64,000 nucleotides of DNA from Streptomyces sp. NBC_01689. GTDB lineage: Bacteria; Actinomycetota; Actinomycetes; Streptomycetales; Streptomycetaceae. Location of the stretch: positions 6,138,001 through 6,202,000 of the forward strand of contig NZ_CP109592.1 of assembly GCF_036250675.1 (NCBI RefSeq). Direction: 5' to 3'. A program made the translations under genes and the position numbers. Shown in pieces: positions 1 to 7,521 of the stretch. How positions within the stretch are numbered: position 1 is the first letter of the stretch; each line of letters starts with the position of its first letter. The notes under the pieces were generated by a model, which was not told the DNA's origin, ran no database searches, and was given only the letters and a program-made list of their open reading frames with translations.

Positions 1-2
1 AC

Positions 3-173
3 ACGGCTCTGCACACGGTCGCGCATCTGACGGCGCTGGAGAAGGAGCTGGGGAAGCCGGTGCTCACCGCGAACCAGGTCAGTGTGTGGGAGGCGCTTCG
101 ACTGGCCGACCGCCGCGTGAACGCGCCGGCTCTCGGTGCGCTGTTCGTCAGGGAACCCCTGGTGCAGTCCTGA
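3..173 (+). CDS. C-terminal end of a maleate isomerase / Asp-Glu racemase family protein (partial)
   Basis: The window opens inside this gene, so only the last 56 residues are visible, ending at TGA 171-173. The segment LGKPVLTANQVSVWEALRLA matches the conserved C-terminal part of maleate cis-trans isomerase and arylmalonate decarboxylase-like enzymes of the Asp/Glu racemase superfamily, where the second catalytic cysteine precedes a (K/R)PV(L/I)(T/S)xNQ segment. That cysteine lies upstream of the window, so activity cannot be judged. A hydantoin racemase relative is possible. A set of dispersed repeats and hairpins begins about 20 bases after the stop. Confidence 0.65.
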   Translation, partial: TALHTVAHLTALEKELGKPVLTANQVSVWEALRLADRRVNAPALGALFVREPLVQS

Positions 174-190
174 CCCGGGGTTCCCGTCCC

Positions 191-258
191 TGGGGGCTGC
201 CGCCCCCAGACCCCCGCGTCGGCCTGGACGGCCTCGTCCTCAGGCGCCGGACGGGCTG
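191..258 (+). repeat. Dispersed Streptomyces intergenic repeat, copy 1
   Basis: This copy starts with a hairpin (CTGGGGGC, TGCC, GCCCCCAG) and ends with GTCCTCAGGCGCCGGACGGG. The same unit recurs at 306-372 and, inverted, at 399-463. From memory, units of this kind are scattered in large numbers downstream of genes in Streptomyces genomes. Confidence 0.8.
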
Positions 259-305
259 GGGGGTGGGCGTGTGTTTGCGGGGTGGGCGTCGGCCTGCGCG
301 CTGTC

Positions 306-372
306 TGGGGGCTGCCGCCCCAGACCCCCGCGTCGGCCTGGACGGCCTCGTCCTCAAGCGCCGGACGGGCTG
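306..372 (+). repeat. Dispersed Streptomyces intergenic repeat, copy 2
   Basis: Direct copy of the unit at 191-258, nearly identical except for the end, GTCCTCAAGCGCCGGACGGG, and one fewer C in the hairpin. The two copies are separated by 47 bases of unique G-rich sequence. Confidence 0.8.
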
Positions 373-398
373 ATGGTGCCGGCCGGGGGCAGGTATTT

Positions 399-463
399 CA
401 GCCCGTCCGGCGTTTGAGGACGAGCCCTTCGGGCGATGCGGGGGTCCAGGGGGCGGCAGCCCC
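399..463 (-). repeat. Dispersed Streptomyces intergenic repeat, inverted copy 3
   Basis: Reads CCCGTCCGGCGTTTGAGGAC on the plus strand, the reverse complement of the end of copy 2, and closes with GGGGGCGGCAGCCCC. With copy 2 it forms a long imperfect inverted repeat around a 26-base centre, so a transcript through it could fold into a large hairpin. Confidence 0.75.
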
Positions 464-474
464 TTGGTGGGGGT

Positions 475-493
475 CTGGGGGCGGAGCCCCCAG
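475..493. terminator. Small GC-rich hairpin next to the repeats
   Basis: CTGGGGGC and GCCCCCAG form a perfect 8-bp stem around a 3-base loop. There is no U-tract. It may end transcription from the left-hand gene, or be another part of the repeat family. Confidence 0.4.
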
Positions 494-616
494 GGCGAGG
501 ACGGGTCGGGCAGGGGCGGCGGGGGCGAGGCGAAGGCGGTGGACGGGAATAAGCGGGGACTGTCTCCTGTTGTGCCCTGGACGACATCCGGACGTACGCA
601 ATACAGGAGGCCCCCG

Positions 617-1759
617 GTGGACGCGACGGACCAGCCCGACGAGATCCGAGGCACCGCACAGGGCACCGCCCCCGTACCCCTCTCCGTACTGGACCTGGTC
701 ACCGTGGGCGCCGGCCGCACCGCCACCGACGCCCTCCGCACCAGCGTCGCCATCTCCCGCCTCGCGGAGTCCCGCGGCTTCCACCGCTACTGGGTCGCCG
801 AGCACCACTCGATGCCGGGTGTCGCCTCGTCCTCACCGGCGGTGATCCTCGCCCACCTGGCCGCCCACACCTCCCGCATCCGCCTCGGCTCCGGCGGCGT
901 CATGCTGCCCAACCACGCCCCGCTGGTCATCGCGGAGCAGTTCGGGACGCTGGAGGCGATGGCCCCCGGCCGGGTGGACCTGGGCCTCGGCCGCGCCCCC
1001 GGCACGGACGGCGCCACCGCGGCGGCCCTGCGCCGCACCGACCACCTGGGCGAAGGCGCCGACGACTTCCCCCAGCAGCTCGCGGAACTGACCCGGTTCC
1101 TGGACGACGACTTCCCCGACGGCCACCCCTACGGACGTATCCACGCCGTGCCCGGCCCGGTCCAGGCCACCTCGCCCGGCGGAGTCCAGTCCCCGCACCG
1201 CCCCCCGATCTGGCTGCTCGGCTCCTCCGGCTTCAGCGCCCGGCTGGCCGGAGTCCTCGGCCTCCCCTTCGCCTTCGCCCACCACTTCTCGGCGCAGAAC
1301 ACGATCCCGGCCCTGGACCTGTACCGCGAGTCCTTCCGGCCGAGCGAGGTGCTGGACGCCCCGTACGCCCTGATCGGCGTCTCCGCCCTCGCCACGGACG
1401 ACGAGAAGGAGGCCCGCCGCCAGGTGCTGGCCGCCGCGCTGAACATGGTGCGCCTGCGCACCGGCCGGCCCGGCCTGGTCCCGACCCCGGAGGAGGCGGA
1501 GGCGTACAGCTTCTCGCCGATGGAGCGGGAGTTCATCACCTCCTGGAACGCCAACGTCATCCACGGCACCGCCGACGAGGTCCGCGCGGGCCTCGACGAC
1601 CTGCACAAGCGGACCGGCGCCGACGAGCTGATGATCACGGGCAACGCGCACAGCGGCGACGTGCGCCTGCGCTCGTACGAACTGCTCGCGGACGTCTACG
1701 GGCTGCCGACGGCGCGGCCCGGCCAGGACGCCCCGGCGGGCCCCGACGCTCAGGCCTGA
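617..1759 (+). CDS. LLM-class flavin-dependent oxidoreductase (bacterial luciferase-like)
   Basis: A 380-residue cytosolic enzyme of the luciferase-like monooxygenase superfamily. GTG 617 was chosen because AGGAGG ends seven bases before it; the frame stays open further upstream but runs through the repeats. Residues 20-95 (PLSVLDLVTVGAG, then YWVAEHHSMPGVASSSPAV, then RIRLGSGGVMLPNHAPLVIAEQ) are the usual N-terminal barrel of the YhbW/MsnO8-type subgroup, followed by GRVDLGLGRAPGTD, where FMN or F420 is bound. These proteins oxidise small substrates with reduced flavin, but the substrate cannot be read from sequence. Its stop overlaps the stop of the convergent cdgA gene by ten bases inside the palindrome TCAGGCCTGA. 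The family call is firm; the reaction is unknown. Confidence 0.88.
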   Translation: MDATDQPDEIRGTAQGTAPVPLSVLDLVTVGAGRTATDALRTSVAISRLAESRGFHRYWVAEHHSMPGVASSSPAVILAHLAAHTSRIRLGSGGVMLPNHAPLVIAEQFGTLEAMAPGRVDLGLGRAPGTDGATAAALRRTDHLGEGADDFPQQLAELTRFLDDDFPDGHPYGRIHAVPGPVQATSPGGVQSPHRPPIWLLGSSGFSARLAGVLGLPFAFAHHFSAQNTIPALDLYRESFRPSEVLDAPYALIGVSALATDDEKEARRQVLAAALNMVRLRTGRPGLVPTPEEAEAYSFSPMEREFITSWNANVIHGTADEVRAGLDDLHKRTGADELMITGNAHSGDVRLRSYELLADVYGLPTARPGQDAPAGPDAQA

Positions 1760-3780
1760 GCGCAGGCCGCCGTCAGCAGCGCGGAGATGCGGTCCGGCGC
1801 CACCGGGCGGGAGTAGAGCCACCCCTGTCCGGTGTCGCAGCCGATGCCGCGCAGCCGGGAGGCCTGGGAGGCGGTCTCGACGCACTCGGCGGTCACCGTC
1901 AGACCCAGCCGGTGCGCGAGCTGGATGAGCGCCTCGACGATGACCTCGTCGGCGGCCCCGGGATGGGCGGTGCCGCCGTCGCGGTTGTCGTACCGGAAGC
2001 CGCGGACGAAGGAACCGTCCAGCTTCAGGACGGAGACGGGCAGCCGGCTGAGGTAGGCGAGGTTCGAGTAGCCGGTGCCGAAGTCGTCGATGGCGATCCG
2101 GACCCCCATGTCGCTGAGCGACTGCAGGGCCTGCAGCGGCCGGCCCGCCGACCCCATCACCGCCGACTCGGTCAGCTCCAGCTGGAGCAGCTGCGGGGCG
2201 AGCCCGGTCTCGGCGAGGATCTCCCCGACGTCGGCGACCAGGTCGGAGTCCCACACCTGCCGTACGGCGACATTGACGCTGACGAAGATCGGCGGGGCGT
2301 CCGGATGGTCCAGCTGCCAGCTCCGTGCCTGGCGGCAGGCGGTGGCCAGCACCCAGCGGCCGAGCTGCACGATCGAACCGTCCTCCTCGGCCAGTCCGAT
2401 GAACCGGTTCGGCGTCAGCACGCCGAACTGCGGGTGGTTCCAGCGCACGAGCGCCTCGACCCCGCGCACGCCGCCGTCCTCCATGCCCACCAACGGCTGG
2501 TACTCCAGGGCGAATTCATCGCGCTCGACGGCCGAGCGGAGGGTGGAGGCGAGTGCCTGACGGGTCATGCGGTGGGCGTTGCGCTCCGGGTCGAAGAGCG
2601 TCCAGCGGCCCTTGCCGTCCGCCTTCGCCCAATACAGCGTCGTGTCCGCGGCCTGCATCAGACCGGTCGCGGTCGTCCCGGCGGCGCGGCGTTCGACGAC
2701 CCCGATCGAGGCGGAGAGCGACAGCCGCCGGCCGGAGAGGTCGAACGGCGCCTGGAGCGCCGTCAGTACCGACTCGGCGAGGTCCGCGACCTGATCGGTG
2801 CCCGTGGAGTCCTCGACGAGCAGGGCGAACTCGTCGCCGCCCAGCCGGGCCACCAGGGGCGTGGCCGCCCGTCCGGATCCCGCCGTGTCCGCGCACCGGC
2901 TCAGCCGCTCGGCGACGGCCGCGAGCAGCCGGTCGCCCACCCGGTGGCCGAGCGTGTCGTTGACCGCCTTGAACCCGTCCAGGTCGAGATAGCAGAGCCC
3001 GATCCGGCCGGTGCCGCCCTCCTCGTACGTGTCCGCCTCCAGCGCGGACGTCAGCCGTTCGAAGAACAGGGTGCGGTTGGGCAGCCGGGTCACCGGGTCG
3101 TGCATCTGCAAGTGCCGCAGCCGCGCCTGGAGTTCGCGGCGAGGGCTGAGGTCGGTGACGGACAGCAGCACGGCCTGCTCGTCCGGGGGCAGCGGCGCGA
3201 CCGTCACCTGCACCCAGAGCGAGTGCCCGTCGGGGTGTTTGAGCCGCCGGGTGCAGCGCAGCCGGGCCTGGCGGCCGTGCAGCACCTCCCGGTAGGCGTG
3301 CCAGGTGCGGGCGTCGGAGGCCAGGTCGACCAGGTCGGCGGCGATCCGCCCGGTGAGCGCGCCGGACCCGGTCCCGAGCAGCGCGTCCAGTGACCCGTTG
3401 GCGGTGACGACCAGGCCGTCCCGGCCCACGACCGCCATCGGCAGCGGCGCCGCCGCGAAGGCGGCGCGGAACGTGCGCACGGACGTGCCGGCAGGCGCGG
3501 CCGGGGCGGGGAGTTGTTCCGCCCGGGCGTGGGCGTGGGACTCCGCGGGGTCGGGTGACGCGGACCCGGTGGCCGGGTCGGGCGAGGCGGATTCCGCCGG
3601 GACGGGTGTGCCGGACGGGGAGACCGGTGGTGGGACGGAAGGGATGGAAGGGGCGGACGGGGCGGACGCGCCGGAGGGTGATCCGGTGGACGTACGAGGA
3701 GATGTGGTGCTGTGACGTTCTGTGACGGCCGGCCGGTCGAGGTCTGCCGCGGGCGCCGGCCCTTCGGACGTTCCGCTCAC
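1750..3780 (-). CDS. cdgA: PAS-GGDEF-EAL cyclic-di-GMP turnover protein (CdgA type)
   Basis: A 676-residue protein with no membrane segment. After a Pro/Ser/Thr-rich N-terminus come a PAS-like domain (about 105-215), a GGDEF domain starting DPVTRLPNRTLFFERL near 225 with an intact GGDEF motif near 315, and an EAL domain with GVEALVRWNH near 440 and the catalytic loop IDDFGTGYSNL. Both active sites look complete, so it could make and degrade c-di-GMP. GTG 3780 has GGGAG six bases upstream. The frame extends to ATG 3969, but that extra part has low GC and non-Streptomyces codon use, so I read it as leader. The domain order, two BldD-box matches and the position relative to bglC and adpA fit cdgA (SCO2817), a known BldD target. 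Confidence 0.85.
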   Translation of the reverse strand: MSGTSEGPAPAADLDRPAVTERHSTTSPRTSTGSPSGASAPSAPSIPSVPPPVSPSGTPVPAESASPDPATGSASPDPAESHAHARAEQLPAPAAPAGTSVRTFRAAFAAAPLPMAVVGRDGLVVTANGSLDALLGTGSGALTGRIAADLVDLASDARTWHAYREVLHGRQARLRCTRRLKHPDGHSLWVQVTVAPLPPDEQAVLLSVTDLSPRRELQARLRHLQMHDPVTRLPNRTLFFERLTSALEADTYEEGGTGRIGLCYLDLDGFKAVNDTLGHRVGDRLLAAVAERLSRCADTAGSGRAATPLVARLGGDEFALLVEDSTGTDQVADLAESVLTALQAPFDLSGRRLSLSASIGVVERRAAGTTATGLMQAADTTLYWAKADGKGRWTLFDPERNAHRMTRQALASTLRSAVERDEFALEYQPLVGMEDGGVRGVEALVRWNHPQFGVLTPNRFIGLAEEDGSIVQLGRWVLATACRQARSWQLDHPDAPPIFVSVNVAVRQVWDSDLVADVGEILAETGLAPQLLQLELTESAVMGSAGRPLQALQSLSDMGVRIAIDDFGTGYSNLAYLSRLPVSVLKLDGSFVRGFRYDNRDGGTAHPGAADEVIVEALIQLAHRLGLTVTAECVETASQASRLRGIGCDTGQGWLYSRPVAPDRISALLTAACAQA
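3713..3725. promoter_or_regulatory. BldD-box match inside the 5' end of cdgA
   Basis: TGACGTTCTGTGA fits the published BldD consensus TNAC-N5-GTNA at every fixed position. It lies inside the coding region if GTG 3780 is the start, 55 bases into the gene. Confidence 0.55.
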
Positions 3781-4146
3781 CGCTCGCTCCCGCAGTGCAC
3801 TCGTTCTTCGTATGGGTCTCTCGGAGTGCTCGGCCGGTGCTGGACGGCCGAACAAGCCGTGTCCGTGCAGGAAAGTGTGCCGATCATAGAGGCTGGTCTC
3901 GGGGCCTTGCAGCCACTCTCCAGTGTCCCGGAACAACCACCCGTTCTGACAGATCGTTTCTGCCTGCATCTGGACCGGATCCTTCGTCCGGCGATCATAT
4001 GTGACGTTCCGTGAGTGTCCGGGGTGTCGGCAGGGGTGTCGGTGGCGTGGGGTCTCTCACTCCTCCGGCGCAGACAAACAGGGCGAAGTAGTACGAAATG
4101 ACCCAAGCTGGGTGCGGTGTCCTGAAATCCGCAGCCGGAGGTCGAC
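3781..4146. other. Divergent control region between cdgA and the M6 protease gene
   Basis: These 366 bases separate two divergent genes and have clearly lower GC than their surroundings, as expected for a promoter region and leader. The one specific signal I can name is the BldD-box match at 4002-4014. Short open frames here show no coding bias. Confidence 0.6.
4002..4014. promoter_or_regulatory. BldD-box match upstream of cdgA
   Basis: TGACGTTCCGTGA matches TNAC-N5-GTNA perfectly. It is 222 bases upstream of the preferred cdgA start and 289 bases from the second match. BldD bound to c-di-GMP represses cdg genes in Streptomyces, so feedback control is the natural reading. Confidence 0.65.
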
Positions 4147-5742
4147 GTGCCGCGTCAGCTCCCCTTGAGGGGACTCGCCCGTGGTGTCCTGCGGGGCCTC
4201 GCTCCCGAAGGGGCTCCCCGCTGGCGCAGTACCGCGGCCGCGTTCACCTCGCTGGCGGCGGTGGTCGCGACCTCCCTGGTGACGGGCCCGGCCCTCGCCG
4301 AACCCCTCTTCTCCCCCTGCGCCCTGAAGCGGACCGACGCCCACCACTCGGAGGGACTGGACGCCTGGAACGCCGCGTACCCGCGCCCCACCCGTCCGCT
4401 CGACGCGGTGCTCGTCTTCCTCTCCTTCCCCGACTCGCGCCCGCGCACCACGCCGGCCGAACTGACGGCCGATTACTTCCCGTCCACCAGCCGCTTCTTC
4501 GAGCGCGCCTCCTACGGCAGGTTCACGCTGCGGCCGCACGCCCGGCATGAGTGGATCCGGATGCCGCACGCCTCGACCTCGTACGCCGTGCGGCGGGACT
4601 GGAACGCCGCGCGGCGCGCCGCCTATCTGCGGGACGCGATCGCCGCGGCCGACCGGCAGGTCGACTTCTCGCACTTCGACATCGTCTACCTCGTCGCCGA
4701 TCCGGACGCGCCGGGCGTGGACTCCGACGCGACGAAGGTCGTCAACCTCGACACCCCGCTGCGGGCCGACGGCAAGGACATCCGCCGGGTCGTCACGGTC
4801 TTCGAGAAGCACCCGCCGGACCGGCTCGTCCTCGCCCACGAGACGGGACACGTCTTCGACCTGCCCGACCTCTACCACCGCCCCTCCGACGGCAAGGGCG
4901 ACTGGGACACCTACGTCGGCGACTGGGACCTCATGGGCAGTCAGTTCGGCCTCGCGCCGGACCTGTTCGGCTGGCACAAGTGGAAGCTCGGGTGGCTGGA
5001 GCCCCGGCAGGTGGTGTGCGTGGCGCCCCACGGGAGCACACGGCTGACCCTGGAGCCGCTCGGCGCCGGGCCCGCCCCGGCCGGTACGGGCGCGGCGGGA
5101 GCGCCGGCCGGCGGGGCGGCCCCGCAGACGGGCGCGTCCGGCACCTCCGGTGTCTCCGTCCCGCCGGAGACGGATGTCCCGCCGGCCGACCGGATTCCGA
5201 AGGCGGATTCGAGGGGTGCCGGGTCGGGCCCGCGGCCCGCGGGCTCCGCCGCCCGGCTCCCCGGCCCGGGTCGCGCCGCCCGGCTCCCCGGTCCGGGCCC
5301 CGGCGCCCGGCTCGCCGGTTCCGGTGTGCGGCCCGCCGGGTCCGCCGCGCCGCTGCCCGGTTCCGGTCTCGTGCCCGTGGGGTCGGCGGTACCGGCCTTC
5401 GGCTCCGGGCGCGGTACCAAACTGGCGGTCGTCCGTACGGGGCCCGACAGCGCGATCGCCTTCGAGGCGCGTGGTTCGGCGGGCAACGACGGTACGACCT
5501 GTACGCAGGGCATCCTCGTCTACCGCGTCCGCAGCGAGGCCTCGTCCGGCGACGGCCCGATCCAGGTCGTCGACGCGCACCCGCACGCCGAGTCCTGCTG
5601 GGGCGAGTCGGTGTACCCGCCGCTCGCGGACGCGCCGGTGGGGCTCGGCGAGAGCTTCACGGTCCCCGGCGAGCACGTACGCGTCAAGGTGGAGGACTGG
5701 ACGGCCGCGGGGGCCTGGACGGTGAAGATCACGACGGGTTGA
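4147..5742 (+). CDS. Secreted M6-family (immune inhibitor A-like) metalloprotease with a low-complexity insert
   Basis: A 531-residue exported zinc protease. GTG 4147 follows GGAGG by about five bases. Residues 1-57 are an Arg-containing signal peptide ending GPALA. The zinc motif HETGH is at 231-235 within LAHETGHVFDLPD, followed by WDLMGSQFG, which resembles the Met-turn of M6 peptidases. Residues about 307-420 are an insertion made almost only of Gly, Pro, Ala, Ser and Arg with ARLPGPG-type repeats; recognisable sequence resumes at TKLAVVRTGPDSAIAFEARG. M6 enzymes degrade extracellular proteins. The gene stands alone, divergent from cdgA, and ends at a strong hairpin before tRNA-Lys. Family well supported, substrate unknown. 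Confidence 0.85.
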   Translation: MPRQLPLRGLARGVLRGLAPEGAPRWRSTAAAFTSLAAVVATSLVTGPALAEPLFSPCALKRTDAHHSEGLDAWNAAYPRPTRPLDAVLVFLSFPDSRPRTTPAELTADYFPSTSRFFERASYGRFTLRPHARHEWIRMPHASTSYAVRRDWNAARRAAYLRDAIAAADRQVDFSHFDIVYLVADPDAPGVDSDATKVVNLDTPLRADGKDIRRVVTVFEKHPPDRLVLAHETGHVFDLPDLYHRPSDGKGDWDTYVGDWDLMGSQFGLAPDLFGWHKWKLGWLEPRQVVCVAPHGSTRLTLEPLGAGPAPAGTGAAGAPAGGAAPQTGASGTSGVSVPPETDVPPADRIPKADSRGAGSGPRPAGSAARLPGPGRAARLPGPGPGARLAGSGVRPAGSAAPLPGSGLVPVGSAVPAFGSGRGTKLAVVRTGPDSAIAFEARGSAGNDGTTCTQGILVYRVRSEASSGDGPIQVVDAHPHAESCWGESVYPPLADAPVGLGESFTVPGEHVRVKVEDWTAAGAWTVKITTG

Positions 5743-5758
5743 GGACCCCGCACATGGC

Positions 5759-5802
5759 GATGGCGAGGGCTGTTCGCGTTTCCACGAACAACCCTCGCCA
5801 TC
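5759..5802. terminator. Strong bidirectional terminator between the M6 protease gene and tRNA-Lys
   Basis: GATGGCGAGGGCTGTTCG and CGAACAACCCTCGCCATC form an 18-bp stem with one G-U pair and an 8-base loop. It sits 17 bases after the protease stop and 8 bases after the 3' end of the opposing tRNA, so it can serve both. Confidence 0.85.
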
Positions 5803-5809
5803 ACTAGCG

Positions 5810-5883
5810 TGCGCCGCCAGGGACTCGAACCCCGGACCCGCTGATTAAGAGTCAGCTGCTCTAACCAACTGAGCTAGCGGCGC
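5810..5883 (-). tRNA. tRNA-Lys (anticodon CTT)
   Basis: Full cloverleaf on the minus strand: acceptor arm GCGCCGC paired with GCGGCGC, D-arm GCTC/GAGC, anticodon stem GCTGA/TCAGC around CTCTTAA (anticodon CTT, reading AAG), T-arm CGGGG TTCGAGT CCCTG, and discriminator A. CCA is not encoded. The first ten bases overlap the 3' end of the upstream protein gene, and tRNA bases 8-10 (TAG) are that gene's stop codon. Confidence 0.96.
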
Positions 5884-6809
5884 CTGCTGACGTCGTAGAC
5901 CTTAGCATCCTGATCGGCGGGAGGAAAAATCGATATCCGCACCGCGGTGGAGGCCGCCGCGCGGGCCGCGCGGACCGCCGCCCAGACCAGGATCTCGGCT
6001 CCGGGGAGCCAGGGATGCCGGGTGTCGGGGGCCACCAGCCAGCGGGATTCGGGGCGGGCGGCCGGGTCCGCCCCGGTACCGCCGGGGCGGGGGAGACGGG
6101 TCTCCGCCCCGCCGATCCTCAGGGCGGGGACGGTCACCGCGTCGCCGGTGCCGTGGCAGAGCAGGGGCGGGACCGCGCCGACCCGACCCGGGCCCTCCGC
6201 GCGGGCCTGGCCCGCGACGGCACCCGCGGCGACGCCGGACGGCCCGGTGTCCTGCGGTCCGCCGCGCCGCGCGACGGGCTCGCCCCGGCCCCGGAGGGCG
6301 TCGTCGAGGCCGAGGCCGTCGTCGGGACCGAAGTCGTCGTCCCAGGGTCCGTCACCGAGGCCGCCGCCGAGGATCTCGCGGTCGTCGAAGGCGCCCACCC
6401 GGCCGGTGTGCCGGGTGCCGGGCGGGTCCCCGGCGCCGCGGGATCCCCACTCCTCCCACTCCAGGAGCGACGGGAGCCGCTGAGCGGTGCCCGGCGCGCC
6501 GAACAGCAGCACCCGCCCGCGGAACACGGCCACCGGGCCGGAGCCGGGACCCTCGTCCCACAGGTGGTCCAGCATCCGCCGGCCGAAGATCGCGGGCGCG
6601 TTGACCACGTCGAAGACGGTGCCGCAGGGCAGTACGACCGGCGCGGTCGGCCGGTCCTCCCAGAGCGCGAGGGTGCTGCGCGGATACGTTCCTGCCGAGG
6701 CGAGCCAGGCGGCCCCGTCCGCGGTGACGCCCGAGGCGTCGAACCGGTCGGGCAGCGGGGCGCCGGAGCCGTGGGCGGTGGTGCCGGCGGAGTTCCGAGT
6801 GCTGCTCAT
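5874..6809 (-). CDS. Primase/polymerase-like protein (Prim-Pol N-terminal domain relative)
   Basis: A 311-residue soluble protein. The stretch AAWLASAGTYPRSTLALWED, then VLPCGTVFDVVNAPAIFGRRMLDHL and PVAVFRGRVLLFGAPGTAQRLPSLL, and the closing RWLVAPDTRHPWLPGAEILVW resemble a group of Streptomyces proteins annotated as bifunctional DNA primase/polymerase. Residues about 130-230 are an acidic then Gly/Ala-rich insert. I do not see a convincing catalytic acid triad, so enzymatic function is doubtful. ATG 6809 has no clear ribosome binding site; TAGATAT seven bases before it could be a -10 element for a leaderless transcript. The stop codon lies inside tRNA-Lys, suggesting co-transcription with processing by RNase P. 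Confidence 0.6.
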   Translation of the reverse strand: MSSTRNSAGTTAHGSGAPLPDRFDASGVTADGAAWLASAGTYPRSTLALWEDRPTAPVVLPCGTVFDVVNAPAIFGRRMLDHLWDEGPGSGPVAVFRGRVLLFGAPGTAQRLPSLLEWEEWGSRGAGDPPGTRHTGRVGAFDDREILGGGLGDGPWDDDFGPDDGLGLDDALRGRGEPVARRGGPQDTGPSGVAAGAVAGQARAEGPGRVGAVPPLLCHGTGDAVTVPALRIGGAETRLPRPGGTGADPAARPESRWLVAPDTRHPWLPGAEILVWAAVRAARAAASTAVRISIFPPADQDAKVYDVSRRR

Positions 6810-7040
6810 GGTGCAAATATCTACCGTCGGTGATCGGTCCGTCTCCGAGGGTTGCGAGAATTCGGGACAGGGGGGACGCGCATGGGGTATGTCACCCGCC
6901 GCGGGCCTATGCCGGAGGCGCCTGTCGGGCCTCTCCGCCCCGGCGCCGGGAGACCACCGGAAGCCGGCGCCCGGCACCGGAGACGACCGCGGGCCGGCGG
7001 TGCCGAGGGGGGAGCCCCCCCGGCCGTCGCGCCGTCGGGC

Positions 7041-7418
7041 TCAGGCGTGGTCGCCCACCCCGTGTCCGTGCCCGTTGCCGTCCGCGCCGCGCAGCAGGTC
7101 ACGGCCGAACTCGACCATCTTCTTCGCGTAGTCCTCGGTCCACTCGGCGCGTTCGGCGATGTCGGCCGTCGTGAGCCGGTCGAAGCGGCGGGGGTCTGCG
7201 AGCTGCGCGGCGGCGATCGCCTGGAACTCCAGCGCCCTGTCGGCCGCCGCCCGGAAGGCGAGCGTCAGCTCCGTCGCCCGCGCCAGCAGGGCCCGCGGAT
7301 CGTCTATCGACTCGAGATCGAAGAAGTGCTCCGGGTCACCGGCCGCCTCCGCGGGCTCGAAGAGCAGGGGCGCGGGGCGTAGCCGCGGTTCGTTCCGACG
7401 CGGCGTGGGCTCCGCCAT
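7041..7418 (-). CDS. Conserved-looking hypothetical protein, 125 residues
   Basis: Not recognised. ATG 7418 follows a strong GAGGAGGAGAAG site, so translation is likely. The protein has a Pro/Arg-rich start (RRNEPRLRPAPLLFEPAE), a helical middle of alternating charged and Ala/Leu residues (ALLARATELTLAFRAAADRA) and ends in a short His/Gly run, GNGHGHGVGDHA. There is no signal peptide or membrane segment. It lies 103 bases downstream of the helicase gene on the same strand. Its own strong ribosome binding site and the gap leave open whether it belongs to that operon. Confidence 0.7.
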   Translation of the reverse strand: MAEPTPRRNEPRLRPAPLLFEPAEAAGDPEHFFDLESIDDPRALLARATELTLAFRAAADRALEFQAIAAAQLADPRRFDRLTTADIAERAEWTEDYAKKMVEFGRDLLRGADGNGHGHGVGDHA

Positions 7419-7521
7419 GTCTTCTCCTCCTCGTACGGTTCAGGGGCCCGCCTCGTGGGTGGACCACCGTCCATTGTCCCCCGCCCGCGCAAGGGGGCCC
7501 GTGGGACGGGGCGGACCGGGT

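Noticed and set aside
833..2254. Long minus-strand open frame of 473 residues opposite the luciferase-like gene
   Set aside because: It is antisense to a clear oxidoreductase and to the cdgA 3' end in the wrong frame, is very Arg/Gly-rich, and has no domain; GC-bias shadow.
3781..3969. N-terminal extension of CdgA to ATG 3969
   Set aside because: Low GC, poor codon bias and a much better ribosome binding site before GTG 3780.
4057..5676. 539-residue minus-strand frame opposite the M6 protease
   Set aside because: Shadow of a gene with HETGH and signal peptide on the other strand; composition is Arg/Gly/Pro only.
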